A stretch of 64,000 bases of DNA from positions 143,335-207,334 of the forward strand of contig NZ_JBOITM010000028.1 of NCBI RefSeq assembly GCF_050717535.1. Direction: 5' to 3'. This stretch comes from Clostridium_AD sp050717535. Lineage in GTDB: Bacteria > Bacillota > Clostridia > Clostridiales > Clostridiaceae. Position 1 is the stretch's first letter. Every line of letters starts with the position of its first letter. The notes beneath the pieces are model-generated. The model was not told the origin of the DNA. It saw only the letters and a list, made by a program, of their open reading frames with translations, and did no database searches. The position numbers were made by a program, and so were the translations under genes. Positions 1 through 8,498 of this stretch are shown one piece after another.

Positions 1-2
1 AA

Positions 3-893
3 TCTAGAAAAAGTATTTATACTGCTAAAAGTTATGAATGTGATATAAAAGATTTTTTTTGTGTTAACTCTATTTCTGATATTACTCTAGAAGATATCAA
101 GAAGGTATCTATATTACATTCGCAAAACTATATAATAAGATTAATGGATAAGAATATGTCCTCTGCGACTATAAATAGAAAAATATCCTCATTAAGTGCA
201 CTTTATAGGTGGTTATTAAAATACCAAGATAATTCTACAGATATTCATATAATTAAATATAATCCTTTTGGAAATCTAAAAGAAGAGAAACCAGTTATAA
301 ATAACAAAGAAACTGAGTTTTTAACAAAAGAAGAGTGTGTGGTTTTATTAAAAAGCATAGACACATCAACGATACTAGGACATAGAAATAAGACTATATT
401 GGCACTTGCTTTAACCACTGCTTTAAGAAAATCAGAAATCATAAATATTAAGATAAAACATATTACTACATACACTGGTTATGATGTTGTAAAAGTAAGG
501 AGAAAAGGTGGTAAAGAGGATATAGTAAAACTTCAAAAAGAGGTTCTGGCTATGATTAATAAATATATAGTGATTACTAAAAGGAATAAGCTAACTAGTG
601 GAGAGGAATATTTATTTATTGGACATTCAACCAATGGAAATAATAAAGAAAAACTAAATGCAAGTACATTAAATTATATGATAAAAAAGGTATGTAAAAA
701 TGCAGGTATAGATAAAAACCTGCAAGTTCATTCTACTAGGCATACAGCTATTACACTTGCAATACTGGCAGGGGCCACTGTGGAGAAAGTGAGAGATTTT
801 GCTGCACATAAAAATTTAGCTACTACAAATAGATATATTCATTCAGTGGAAAAGTTGAAAGACAATGCTGGAGATCTAATAGATGTACTCTAA
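3..893 (+). CDS. Tyrosine recombinase/integrase, 5' end outside window
   Basis: Site-specific tyrosine recombinase of the phage-integrase/XerC-D class, which cuts and rejoins DNA through a tyrosine-DNA intermediate. The frame is open from the first complete codon at position 3, so the gene starts upstream. The ATG at 144 is internal, because the codons before it encode a normal SAM-like core-binding domain (TAKSYECDIKDF..., then NMSSATINRKISSLSALYRWL). The catalytic domain follows: first arginine in ALRKSE (about 430), a lysine in the beta hairpin (RRKGGKED), HSTRH (about 729-743) and the tyrosine in NRYIHS (about 828-845). All expected residues are present, so it looks active. It could be a chromosomal Xer-like enzyme or the integrase of an element lying to the left; the visible part cannot decide. 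Confidence 0.93.
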   Translation, partial: SRKSIYTAKSYECDIKDFFCVNSISDITLEDIKKVSILHSQNYIIRLMDKNMSSATINRKISSLSALYRWLLKYQDNSTDIHIIKYNPFGNLKEEKPVINNKETEFLTKEECVVLLKSIDTSTILGHRNKTILALALTTALRKSEIINIKIKHITTYTGYDVVKVRRKGGKEDIVKLQKEVLAMINKYIVITKRNKLTSGEEYLFIGHSTNGNNKEKLNASTLNYMIKKVCKNAGIDKNLQVHSTRHTAITLAILAGATVEKVRDFAAHKNLATTNRYIHSVEKLKDNAGDLIDVL

Positions 894-908
894 ACGTTAT
901 TGAATCTT

Positions 909-930
909 AAAATCTAAAAAATAGATTTTA
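909..930 (+). terminator. Possible weak terminator hairpin after the recombinase
   Basis: Arms aaaatcta and tagatttt form an 8-bp A/T stem shortly after the recombinase stop codon. The stem is weak and there is no extra T tract beyond the arm, so this is tentative. The rest of the gap to 1125 holds no ORF I would support. Confidence 0.3.
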
Positions 931-1125
931 TATACATGGTAGATTTTCAGATGGTTTAGTTATAGTTAGCATTATGCTAAATATGGCTATATGGATAACC
1001 AATAACATTGGGTGGCCATTATACCTGTTAATCAGTTTTGGATGATTAAGAAGGTCTAATAGCTGTTAAAATGGATACTAAGTAGTGACTATTAGATGAA
1101 GAATATATAGGAGCAGGAGGAAAAT

Positions 1126-2370
1126 ATGAAAATTGGATATGCATGTATACCACTTACTGTAAATGCAAGAACAAATAGAAGGCTGACTCTAAAAAATTTT
1201 TCTGAAAAAATGTTTTTAGAAGTTGTGGAGCAAAATTTAATAGATTTAAGGGAAATACTCGAAAATAATGAGAAATATAGCATAAAATTGTTTAGGATAA
1301 GCTCAGACATAATTCCACTGGGAAGTCATAGCATTAATGAAGTTAACTGGCATAAATATTTTGAGAGTGAATTAAAAGAGATAGGAGAATTTATAAAAAA
1401 ATGTAGTATGAGGGTTTCTATGCACCCAGGACAATATACAGTCCTAAATGCAGAAAAAGAAGATATTGTTGAAAAAGCAATTAAGGATCTAGAATATCAT
1501 TCTAGATTCCTTGATGATTTGGGTGTAGATTCAAGCAATAAGATAATACTCCATATTGGTGGCGGTTATGGAGATAAGGATCTTGCTATGAATAGGTTTA
1601 TTGAAAATTTCAAAAGATTATCAGCTTCAGTAAAGAATAGGCTTGTAATTGAAAATGATGATAGAACATTCAATATTAATGATTTACTTTTTATAAGTGG
1701 TAAAATTAATATACCAGTGATATTTGATAACCTTCACCATGAGTGTAATCATGAAATAGAGATGTCTATAAAAAAAATAATGAGTAAGGTAGTTAAAACA
1801 TGGAAAAAAGAAGATGGCAGTCCAAAAGTCCATTATAGTCAACAAGATTTATGTAAACATTTAGGAGCTCACTCAAAGACTATAATGGTTAAAGAATTTC
1901 TAAAATACTATGAAGAAGTTAAAGAATTTAATCTTGATATTATGTTAGAAGTAAAAGATAAGGATATATCGGCTATAAAATGCAATCTTATAGTTAGTAA
2001 CATGAATAAAATATTAAAACATGTAATTGTAGAAAGGCAGTGGGCAAAATATAAATATCTACTAATGGAAATAAATTATAAATATTATAAAGAGTGTAGT
2101 AGAATGGTAAAAGAGAAATGCAGTATTCAGTATTTCTATGAGTACATAGATGAAATAATGAATCTTGGTGTAGAAGATGGAAGTTTTATAAATACGGCAG
2201 AACATGTTTGGGGTTATGTGAAAAATAATGCTACGGATAGAGAACAAATGCATTTTAAAAAACTTCTCTTGGATATGGAACATAAAGAAAAGGTTAAGCT
2301 TTATTTGAAAAAATTATGTGACAAGTATAGTGCTGAGTATATACTTAGTTCGTATTATTTTTACTATTAA
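1126..2370 (+). CDS. uvsE: UV-damage endonuclease UvsE/UVDE
   Basis: UV DNA damage endonuclease, which nicks 5' of cyclobutane dimers and other distorting lesions and starts an excision route independent of UvrABC. The N-terminal half is the UVDE TIM barrel: it opens MKIGYACIPL, then RISSDIIPLGSH, MHPGQYTVLN, LHIGGGYGDK, LVIENDD and FDNLHHECNH, which supply the metal-binding His, Glu and Asp residues. At 414 residues it is about 100 longer than the catalytic core; the extra C-terminal part (after about residue 300, rich in Lys, Tyr and Glu) is helical-looking and of unknown role. The start is fixed by GGAGG a few bases before ATG 1126. It probably forms a transcription unit with the next two genes, ending at the terminator near 3884. 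Confidence 0.93.
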   Translation: MKIGYACIPLTVNARTNRRLTLKNFSEKMFLEVVEQNLIDLREILENNEKYSIKLFRISSDIIPLGSHSINEVNWHKYFESELKEIGEFIKKCSMRVSMHPGQYTVLNAEKEDIVEKAIKDLEYHSRFLDDLGVDSSNKIILHIGGGYGDKDLAMNRFIENFKRLSASVKNRLVIENDDRTFNINDLLFISGKINIPVIFDNLHHECNHEIEMSIKKIMSKVVKTWKKEDGSPKVHYSQQDLCKHLGAHSKTIMVKEFLKYYEEVKEFNLDIMLEVKDKDISAIKCNLIVSNMNKILKHVIVERQWAKYKYLLMEINYKYYKECSRMVKEKCSIQYFYEYIDEIMNLGVEDGSFINTAEHVWGYVKNNATDREQMHFKKLLLDMEHKEKVKLYLKKLCDKYSAEYILSSYYFYY

Positions 2371-2403
2371 TCTATAATATTTAATCTTTAGGGGGGCATA
2401 TAA

Positions 2404-3045
2404 ATGTCTTATAATATTAAAATAATTAAAGAAAATCAACATAAAACAAGTGAATGGTCTGGGGGTACAACAACACAGCTCTATATTTACCCTGAGAATT
2501 CACTATATAGTGAACGTAAATTCAAATGGAGACTTAGTTCTGCAAAGGTTGAAGTAGAAAAATCTATATTTACTTCTTTACCAGGAATTTCTAGGCACAT
2601 TATGGTACTTGAGGGAGAACTGTTTCTTGAACATGAAGGACATCACAAGGCTGCGTTAAAAGCATTGCAGCAGGATACTTTTAGTGGAGACTGGACGACA
2701 ACAAGCTTTGGTAAAGTTACAGATTTTAATTTGATGCTGGCACAAGGTTACAAGGGTGAATTAGAAGCTATTTCTTTTAATAGTGGAGAGCACAAAGATA
2801 TATTATTATACAGTAATGCGAACGATGCTAAAGCGTTTTCTCAAATCACAGAAGCATTTTATATTGTTCAAGGTTATATAGAGATAGATACTGGATTAAA
2901 GAAAAAAACAGGGTTGAGTAAAGGTGACTTAATAATGGTAACTAGAACAGGGAAAGAAACTACTTCAGAGTTTAAAATTAATAGTAGATGTAAAGAAGAA
3001 TCTAAAATGGTAAAGGCTTCAATATTTTATTATGAAAATTCATAA
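2404..3045 (+). CDS. HutD/Ves-family cupin-like protein
   Basis: Member of the HutD/Ves family, small bicupin-fold proteins. HutD is found in histidine-utilisation loci, and E. coli Ves was linked to cold response. The family hallmark is visible near the N terminus: an SxWSGGTTTQLYIYP-type segment (residues about 18-32), then FKWRLSSAKVE and the GxxRHIMVLEGELFLEH strand pair. The C-terminal half repeats the cupin pattern (FYIVQGYIEIDTG). The length of 213 residues is slightly above the usual 190. The Shine-Dalgarno AGGGGGG precedes ATG 2404. No histidine-utilisation genes lie nearby, so its substrate or role here cannot be read from context. Confidence 0.82.
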   Translation: MSYNIKIIKENQHKTSEWSGGTTTQLYIYPENSLYSERKFKWRLSSAKVEVEKSIFTSLPGISRHIMVLEGELFLEHEGHHKAALKALQQDTFSGDWTTTSFGKVTDFNLMLAQGYKGELEAISFNSGEHKDILLYSNANDAKAFSQITEAFYIVQGYIEIDTGLKKKTGLSKGDLIMVTRTGKETTSEFKINSRCKEESKMVKASIFYYENS

Positions 3046-3099
3046 ATAATTTAAAGTAAAGTATTATACATATTAGATTAAATTCAAAGGGAGACAAAC

Positions 3100-3867
3100 A
3101 TGAAGAAATCCGATTGGCGTGTGAAATTTGCTATATTATTAATACTTTCATCAGTATTATTATATTCTTTTCACTATTTTATTTTTAGAGATGCACATCA
3201 TATATTTATATATCTTGTAGGGGACTTGGCATTTATACCTATTGAAGTTTTATTGGTATCATTAGTTGTTGATGGAGTTATTAAAATAAGAGAACGGCAA
3301 GGCCTAATAGAAAAACTTAATTTAATAATAGGGGTATATTTTAATGAAGTAGGAACTAATATTTTAAAATATTGTACATTAATTGATCCATACTTAGATG
3401 AAATAGCAAACTTTCTTATTGTTAAGCGGAATTGGGAAGAAAAAGATTTTAAAAAAGCATTAGAAAAGTGCAAAAATTATAATTATGAAATTGAATTCCA
3501 CAAAATTGATTTGGAGAAAATGAATGAGTTTCTATTAAGCAAAAGAGGGTTTTTACTTAGATTATTAGAAAATCCGAATTTATTGGAACATGAAACATTT
3601 ACTCATTTATTAACGGCAGTTTTTCATTTAGAAGATGAGTTATCTTCAAGGAATTTATCAGAACTACGTGATGATGAAAAAGAACATTTAGAAATTGATA
3701 TAAAAAGAGTATACAATGCAAGTGTAAGTCAGTGGGTTTTGTATATGAAGCACTTAAAAAATACTTTTCCATATTTATTTGTAACGGCAATGTCAAATAA
3801 TCCGTTTGACACGCGAAGTAAAGAAGCCATAGAAAAACATATTATGACTACATATTATAGAAAATAA
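3100..3867 (+). CDS. Two-helix membrane protein of unknown function
   Basis: I do not recognise this gene. The 255-residue product has two N-terminal transmembrane segments (about residues 9-27 and 36-60), then a basic linker (IKIRERQGLIEKL) and a soluble, charged, largely helical domain of about 190 residues, predicted cytoplasmic. There are no catalytic motifs or cysteine clusters. GGGAG precedes the ATG. It follows the HutD-like gene by 54 bases and is the last gene before a strong terminator, so it is probably co-transcribed with uvsE and the HutD-like gene. A membrane-tethered regulatory or scaffold role is possible but unproven. Confidence 0.75.
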   Translation: MKKSDWRVKFAILLILSSVLLYSFHYFIFRDAHHIFIYLVGDLAFIPIEVLLVSLVVDGVIKIRERQGLIEKLNLIIGVYFNEVGTNILKYCTLIDPYLDEIANFLIVKRNWEEKDFKKALEKCKNYNYEIEFHKIDLEKMNEFLLSKRGFLLRLLENPNLLEHETFTHLLTAVFHLEDELSSRNLSELRDDEKEHLEIDIKRVYNASVSQWVLYMKHLKNTFPYLFVTAMSNNPFDTRSKEAIEKHIMTTYYRK

Positions 3868-3883
3868 TTATTTTGTAAAAAGT

Positions 3884-3930
3884 AAACTCTCGCCTTATTA
3901 GATGTATTTTAATATAGCGAGAGTTTTTAT
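3884..3930 (+). terminator. Rho-independent terminator after the uvsE unit
   Basis: The inverted repeat aaactctcgc ... gcgagagttt (3884-3893 and 3917-3926) is followed by T-rich sequence. It ends the presumed 1126-3867 transcription unit. Confidence 0.8.
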
Positions 3931-4029
3931 TGTCAACAAAAATAAATTTAAAAGCAAACATTTGTTTGTATAAAAGTTATTTTTGGTGGCAATAATTAAA
4001 AATGCAATCAAATAAAAAGGAGAGATATT

Positions 4030-4359
4030 ATGAATAATGTATCACTAATAGGAAGAATAACAAGAGATTTAGAACTAAAAGATTTTAACGATGGGAAAGG
4101 GTTTTATACTAAATTCACATTAGCAATTGACAGAGCACCACGTAAGGATTCGCAACCAGAAGCAGATTTTATAAGTATTTTGGTATGGAATGCATTAGCT
4201 GAAACTATGTGTAAGTATTTAGGTAAAGGAAGCCAAATTGGTTTAACTGGTAGACTTTGTAGTAGTAGTTATATAGATAAAGATGGAAACAAAAAATATA
4301 GTACAGAAGTTGTGGCAGAGGAATTTAAATTTCTAGATAAAAAGAAAGAAATCGTATAA
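4030..4359 (+). CDS. Short single-stranded DNA-binding protein
   Basis: OB-fold single-stranded DNA-binding protein. The fold is recognisable from start to end: MNNVSLIGRITRDLEL, then FTLAIDR, DFISILVWNALAETMCKYLGKGSQIGLTGRL and the final strand YSTEVVAEEFKFLD. At 109 residues it is a bare OB domain. The glycine/glutamine-rich linker and the acidic tip (usually ending DDDIPF-like), which recruits replication partners, are absent. It is therefore probably an accessory paralogue rather than the main replicative SSB. AAAGGAGAG precedes the ATG. An interrupted palindrome, CAAACA-tt-TGTTTG, lies at 3955-3968, upstream of the gene, and could be an operator. Confidence 0.9.
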   Translation: MNNVSLIGRITRDLELKDFNDGKGFYTKFTLAIDRAPRKDSQPEADFISILVWNALAETMCKYLGKGSQIGLTGRLCSSSYIDKDGNKKYSTEVVAEEFKFLDKKKEIV

Positions 4360-4479
4360 TTTCTATAAAACTACCAACATGATGAACTTATTATAAATAA
4401 CTTTTTACAATTAGTTAGAAAAGAAAATGCATTTGTAGTAATATATAGATACTAGTTTATATAATATGGAGGTGCGTTT

Positions 4480-4959
4480 ATGAAGACTATTGTTGTAGCA
4501 GGAGGATGTTTTTGGGGTGTAGAAGCTTATATGTCAAGAATAAATGGTATTACTGAAACTGTGGTTGGATATGCAAATGGAACAAAGAAGAACCCCACTT
4601 ACGATGAGGTATGTGCTGGCAACACCGGGCATGCGGAGGCTTGTTTAATAAGATATGATGAGGATATTGTATCCCTTGAAAAAATATTAAATAAATTTTG
4701 GGGAATAATAGATCCCACAGTTTCTAATAGACAAGGACCTGATATAGGGACTCAATATAGAAGTGGTATTTTTTACTCCCATAGTAAGGATTTAGATGTT
4801 ATATTAAAAACAGTGGATGAAATCCAAAATAAATATCAAAAACCAATACTTACAGAAATAAAACCTCTTTCTTGTTTTTATGATGCTGAAGATTATCATC
4901 AAAAATACTTGCAAAAAAATCCGGGAGGTTACTGCCACATTAATTTAAATACTGATTAA
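4480..4959 (+). CDS. msrA: Peptide methionine-(S)-sulfoxide reductase
   Basis: MsrA repairs the S-epimer of methionine sulfoxide in oxidised proteins, using thioredoxin as reductant. The catalytic GGCFWGVEAY motif (residues about 8-17, nucleophile Cys10) is intact, as are GYANG, the substrate-pocket segment NTGHAEACLI, DPTVSNRQGPDIGTQYRS, and EDYHQKYL near the C terminus. The resolving cysteine is probably the Cys in GGYCHINL. The 159-residue length is normal for the single-domain enzyme with no MsrB fusion. GGAGG precedes the ATG. It is followed by two hairpins and appears to be monocistronic. Confidence 0.96.
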   Translation: MKTIVVAGGCFWGVEAYMSRINGITETVVGYANGTKKNPTYDEVCAGNTGHAEACLIRYDEDIVSLEKILNKFWGIIDPTVSNRQGPDIGTQYRSGIFYSHSKDLDVILKTVDEIQNKYQKPILTEIKPLSCFYDAEDYHQKYLQKNPGGYCHINLNTD

Positions 4960-5027
4960 CTTATAGTTGTTAAACTATAAGTTTATTTGACACTTGAAAC
5001 TTCTTGGTTTTGCCAAGAGGTTTTTTA
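4960..5027 (+). terminator. Tandem terminator hairpins after msrA
   Basis: Two consecutive inverted repeats. The first has arms cttatagtt and aactataag (4960-4968, 4973-4981), followed by a T-rich run. The second has arms aacttcttgg and ccaagaggtt (starting at 4998 and 5013) and runs into a T6 tract. The second is a standard intrinsic terminator. Confidence 0.75.
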
Positions 5028-5040
5028 TGTTTTATAGTAT

Positions 5041-5069
5041 TAGACAAAATAAAAAGTAATAGGTATAAT
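5041..5069 (+). promoter_or_regulatory. SigA-type promoter of the sigma-54 activator gene
   Basis: TAGACA (5041-5046), a 17-base spacer and a perfect TATAAT (5064-5069), lying about 50 bases before the TTG start of the activator gene. The activator would thus be made by the vegetative polymerase. Confidence 0.6.
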
Positions 5070-5116
5070 TAAATAAATATAATTACATCATAATTCTATT
5101 GAAGGGGAGGATTTAT

Positions 5117-7105
5117 TTGCCAAATAAAAAGCTGCTAGATAATGATGAAGATATTATAAAAAAATGGCAATTATTTGTTTCAAAGGGAATTTTAAAACAA
5201 AATGGACTTCGTGATATTATTTCAGAGTCTTGGGAAAGAAGTAAATTATATGGTATAGATCCCTTTAAACAGGATTTTCCCGTTGAACTTACTGAAGATG
5301 ATTTAAAAAAGAAGTATAAGGAATTTTTACCCCTACTCGAGACAGCTAAATCATTTATGCAAACATTGTATAACTTAATACAAAATTCTGGTTTTATGAT
5401 TCGTTTAACTGACCGAGATGGATATGTATTAGATCATATCGGAGAGGATAGCTTACTACGAAAACATAGATTTCAAATATTACAAGATGGATATAATATA
5501 AAAGAAGAAGTAATAGGTACTAATGCCATAGGGCTTTCATTAATATATGGTGAGCCAATACAAGTACTTGGTGGGGAACATTATTTACACGAATACCATA
5601 ATTGGACTTCATCTGCTTGTCCTATAAAAGATGAAAAGGGTGAGATTTTAGGGGTATTAAGTATAACAGGTAACAATGAATTTGTACATCCACATACGCT
5701 AGGTATGGTAGTAGCTGCAGCAAAAGCCATAGAAAAAGAAATGAAGCTCGAGCATTCCAATAAAAAGTTGAAAATAGTCAATGAACAATTTTATCAAATT
5801 ACAGAATCAATTTCTGAGGGAATTATTAGAATTGATAATAAAGGACATATAACTAGTATGAATAGATTTGCAAGAAATTTATTAGGATATAGTGAAAAAA
5901 ATATTCGTAATATGCACATAGATGATGTTTTATCTACTAATAGTGGGAAGGGTATTGTAAATGCTGTAAATAAGGGAATAGAGTATCAGGAGGAAGAGGC
6001 AGACTTTACTACAAAAATGGGTAGAAGTAAAACATGTATAGTCAATGTTACCCCTATAAGGTTTTTTAGGTCGACGGATTTGGGTGGGGTGGTAATAACC
6101 TTTAAAGAAAATAAAGTTGTTTTAAGTATGATTAATAGAATTGTTGGAGCTAATGCAAGATTTACATTTGCTGATATATTTGGGAAAAGTGAAAATATAA
6201 CTCATTCAATTAAACTTGCTGGAATTGCTGCGAAAACTGATGATACTATACTTCTTCAAGGGGAGAGCGGCACCGGTAAAGAAATGTTTACACAAGCTAT
6301 ACATAATGCTAGTAAAAGAAAAGATAGGCCCTTTGTGTTTTTAAATTGTGGTGCTATTCCTCGTGATCTAGTTTCTAGTGAACTTTTTGGGTATGTAGAA
6401 GGTGCTTTTACTGGAGCTAAAAGAGGAGGACATCCAGGAAAATTTGAACTTGCAGATGGAGGAACGATATTCCTTGATGAGATAGGAGATATGCCTTTAG
6501 ATGTTCAGATAAGTTTGCTTAGGGTTTTAGAGGAACGTGTGGTAGTAAGAGTTGGAGGACATGAGGTTATACCAATTAATGTTAGAGTCATAGCTGCCAC
6601 AAACAAAGATTTAAAAAAAGAAGTGGAACTCGGAAAATTTCGAAGTGATTTGTTTTATAGAATAAATGTTATGCCAATTTATATTTCTTCACTTAGAGAA
6701 AGAAAAGAGGATATTAAGATATTTATTGATTATTTTTGTGAAAAATTTTGCGAATCCAATGATAAACATATAAAAAAACTAAGTGAAAGTTTTTATGGAG
6801 GTATGATTAATTATAATTGGCCAGGAAATGTCCGCGAACTACAGAATGTTATGCAACTTGTATTAAATGTAGCTGAAAATAATAGTGTGCTTACAAGTAA
6901 GAACTTACCAAGCTATATAAACGAAATGGAAAATATTGGAGAACTAAGTGGCGCGAAGCAAATATATACATTAGAGCAAATTGAGAAAAATGCTATTATG
7001 CAAACCTTGATGGATGTAAATGATAATATAGCAGCAGCTGCTAGGGTATTGGGTATAGGGAGAAGCACTTTGTATAGGAAAATGGAAAAATATAAGATTA
7101 GTTAA
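5117..7105 (+). CDS. Sigma-54-dependent transcriptional activator (GAF-PAS-AAA+-HTH, AcoR-like)
   Basis: Bacterial enhancer-binding protein that remodels sigma-54 RNA polymerase by ATP hydrolysis. Order of domains: N-terminal helical/GAF sensor (about 60-200, with EEVIGTNAIGLSLIYGEP as in AcoR-type regulators), PAS (about 215-330), AAA+ domain with Walker A GESGTGKE, the sigma-54 contact loop GAFTGA, Walker B FLDEIGDMP and the R-finger region, then a Fis-type HTH at the C terminus (AAARVLGIGRSTLYRKMEKY). I chose TTG 5117 because AAGGGGAGG ends six bases before it; an in-frame TTG at 5099 lies upstream of that site. A sigma-54 promoter and the Mrp-type operon follow directly, so the likely target is the antiporter operon. 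The ligand of the GAF/PAS sensors is unknown. Confidence 0.93.
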   Translation: MPNKKLLDNDEDIIKKWQLFVSKGILKQNGLRDIISESWERSKLYGIDPFKQDFPVELTEDDLKKKYKEFLPLLETAKSFMQTLYNLIQNSGFMIRLTDRDGYVLDHIGEDSLLRKHRFQILQDGYNIKEEVIGTNAIGLSLIYGEPIQVLGGEHYLHEYHNWTSSACPIKDEKGEILGVLSITGNNEFVHPHTLGMVVAAAKAIEKEMKLEHSNKKLKIVNEQFYQITESISEGIIRIDNKGHITSMNRFARNLLGYSEKNIRNMHIDDVLSTNSGKGIVNAVNKGIEYQEEEADFTTKMGRSKTCIVNVTPIRFFRSTDLGGVVITFKENKVVLSMINRIVGANARFTFADIFGKSENITHSIKLAGIAAKTDDTILLQGESGTGKEMFTQAIHNASKRKDRPFVFLNCGAIPRDLVSSELFGYVEGAFTGAKRGGHPGKFELADGGTIFLDEIGDMPLDVQISLLRVLEERVVVRVGGHEVIPINVRVIAATNKDLKKEVELGKFRSDLFYRINVMPIYISSLRERKEDIKIFIDYFCEKFCESNDKHIKKLSESFYGGMINYNWPGNVRELQNVMQLVLNVAENNSVLTSKNLPSYINEMENIGELSGAKQIYTLEQIEKNAIMQTLMDVNDNIAAAARVLGIGRSTLYRKMEKYKIS

Positions 7106-7180
7106 TAAATATGTTAACTTTTTACTCAAATAACGATTAACGCAAAATACAGTATGCAATACCATCTTATATAATTATAA

Positions 7181-7209
7181 GAAACGTATTAATATGATAC
7201 ACATGTTTC
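7181..7209 (+). promoter_or_regulatory. Possible enhancer site for the sigma-54 activator
   Basis: A 29-base imperfect dyad, GAAAC ... GTTTC with partly symmetric inner bases, lies about 170-200 bases before the -24/-12 promoter, a normal distance for an enhancer. The remaining sequence between 7106 and 7308 is A/T-rich with no ORF. This is pattern-based only. Confidence 0.25.
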
Positions 7210-7308
7210 AAAATGGAGCATATAACCAATGCTGAAAACGATTTTATGTATTATTTTGATACGATTCATGTAAAAATTTATATTTTGTATGAATTTATTA
7301 TTTTAAAT

Positions 7309-7367
7309 AAAAAAAGCAAGTTTGTGAACCGTTGAAAATCAACGGCTTATAAACTTGCTTTTTTTAT
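7309..7367 (+). terminator. Strong terminator after the sigma-54 activator gene
   Basis: Long hairpin with outer arms aaaaagcaagttt and aaacttgctttttt and an inner stem ccgttga/tcaacgg. It separates the activator gene from the antiporter operon, so the latter needs its own promoter. Confidence 0.85.
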
Positions 7368-7377
7368 AAAGAAATGA

Positions 7378-7393
7378 TGGCATGATTATTGCT
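7378..7393 (+). promoter_or_regulatory. Sigma-54 (-24/-12) promoter of the Mrp-type operon
   Basis: The 16-base element TGGCATGATTATTGCT matches the sigma-54 consensus TGGCAC-G-N4-TTGCW at every fixed position except the common C-to-T change after TGGCA. The GG and GC pairs are separated by exactly ten bases, as required. It lies between the terminator of the activator gene and the Shine-Dalgarno of mrpE, with a predicted transcript start near 7404. Confidence 0.85.
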
Positions 7394-7442
7394 ATTAAAT
7401 ATATAACAAAGAAAGTGCAGAATATTTAGGAGGATTTTAAAT

Positions 7443-7919
7443 ATGTATTATTGGATTATATATCTATATCTATTATTTTGGGTTGTTATTTCAGGAAATG
7501 CAAAAGTTGAAACTATTTGCATTGGTATAATAATAAGTTTGTTGGTTTCAAGATTAAATAAGGATTTAATGTGTAGCAATACAAAAATAAATTTCAGGAA
7601 AAATATAATGCCATGGATAGTTTATACCATTATATTGATAAAAGAAATATTAGTTTCAAATTTTAATGTAGCGAAAATAGTTTTGAGTCCTAAACTAGTA
7701 ATATCGCCACAGATAGTGACAATTAATACAAAAATAAAGACTGATTTTCATAAAACAATTTTTGCAAATTCAATAACATTAACACCTGGAACATTAACTA
7801 TTTCAATGGATAGAGATAATATTACTGTACATTGTTTGAAAGAGGAATTTGCAAAGGGTCTAATTAATTCAGACTTTGAAAAAATAATTTTGAAAGTTGA
7901 GGAAGATATGAATGAGTAA
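7443..7919 (+). CDS. mrpE: MrpE/MnhE-type antiporter subunit
   Basis: Membrane subunit of an Mrp-type multi-subunit Na+(or K+)/H+ antiporter, equivalent to MbhA of membrane-bound hydrogenases. The 158-residue product starts with two or three hydrophobic helices (about 2-38 and 56-76) and ends with the family's soluble beta/alpha tail: SPQIVTINTKIKTDF, then ANSITLTPGTLTISMDRD, which is the MrpE signature. AGGAGG precedes the ATG. It is the first gene of a nine-gene operon and overlaps mrpF by eight bases. The sigma-54 promoter 50-65 bases upstream is the only evident promoter. Confidence 0.92.
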   Translation: MYYWIIYLYLLFWVVISGNAKVETICIGIIISLLVSRLNKDLMCSNTKINFRKNIMPWIVYTIILIKEILVSNFNVAKIVLSPKLVISPQIVTINTKIKTDFHKTIFANSITLTPGTLTISMDRDNITVHCLKEEFAKGLINSDFEKIILKVEEDMNE

Positions 7920-8181
7920 ATTATTGACTTTTTCTATATTGTTTTTATCAGCTACAATTTTTATATGTATGTTTAGAGCAATCAAGGGACCCACCGCTGC
8001 AGATAGACTAATCGCTGTAAATGTTATAGGGACTAAAACTATCGTACTTATTTTAATAGTATCATTCTTACTAAATGAAACTTATTTTGTAGATGTAGCT
8101 ATAGTATATGCACTAATTAGTTTTTTATCTTCTGTTTTAGTGTCAAAATTCATTGAAAATTCAGGAGGAAAAAAAATATGA
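7912..8181 (+). CDS. mrpF: MrpF/MnhF-type antiporter subunit
   Basis: Small hydrophobic subunit (89 residues, three transmembrane helices) of the Mrp/Mbh-type antiporter. The family motif RAIKGPTAADRLIAVNVIGTK links helices 1 and 2 (residues about 22-42), and VDVAIVYALISFLSSVLVSKF forms helix 3. The ATG lies inside the 3' end of mrpE and the stop overlaps the start of mrpG by four bases, typical of translational coupling. It corresponds to MbhB in archaeal hydrogenase complexes. Nothing unusual is seen. Confidence 0.93.
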   Translation: MSKLLTFSILFLSATIFICMFRAIKGPTAADRLIAVNVIGTKTIVLILIVSFLLNETYFVDVAIVYALISFLSSVLVSKFIENSGGKKI

Positions 8182-8498
8182 AAGATATTATTGTAACTAT
8201 ATTTCTCTTTGGAGGATTATTCTTTTTCATGGTTGGAACAATAGGCATTATAAGATTTCCAGATTTGTTTACAAGGGCTCATAGCGCTGCAAAATGTGAT
8301 ACCTTAGGGATTGCACTATGCCTGTCATCGTTAGTAGTATTGGAAGGTTTAAACATGGTTAGTTTGAAAATTATATTGATTATTGTATTTGTGTGGATAG
8401 CAAATCCAACAGCTACACACTTAATTGCAAAGGCTGAGTTTGTAAGGGAAACATCCCTTTCAAAATTAAATGGGGTGAAAAAATATGAAGATATTTAG
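8178..8498 (+). CDS. mrpG: MrpG/MnhG-type antiporter subunit
   Basis: Small membrane subunit (106 residues, three transmembrane helices) of the Mrp-type antiporter, equivalent to MbhC. The diagnostic motif is GTIGIIRFPDLFTRAHSAAK (residues about 21-40), followed by DTLGIALCLSSLVV. The third helix, IILIIVFVWIANPTATHLIAKA, carries the conserved NPTATH. It begins with the ATGA overlap from mrpF and shares 14 bases with the next gene, so the order and coupling are tight. Confidence 0.93.
   Translation: MKDIIVTIFLFGGLFFFMVGTIGIIRFPDLFTRAHSAAKCDTLGIALCLSSLVVLEGLNMVSLKIILIIVFVWIANPTATHLIAKAEFVRETSLSKLNGVKKYEDI

Noticed and set aside
1..893. A complete integrative element starting at the recombinase
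   Set aside because: No attachment repeats, excisionase, relaxase or phage genes are seen to its right; the following genes are ordinary chromosomal families.
5099..5116. Upstream TTG start for the sigma-54 activator
   Set aside because: The Shine-Dalgarno AAGGGGAGG lies after this codon, so translation must begin at TTG 5117.
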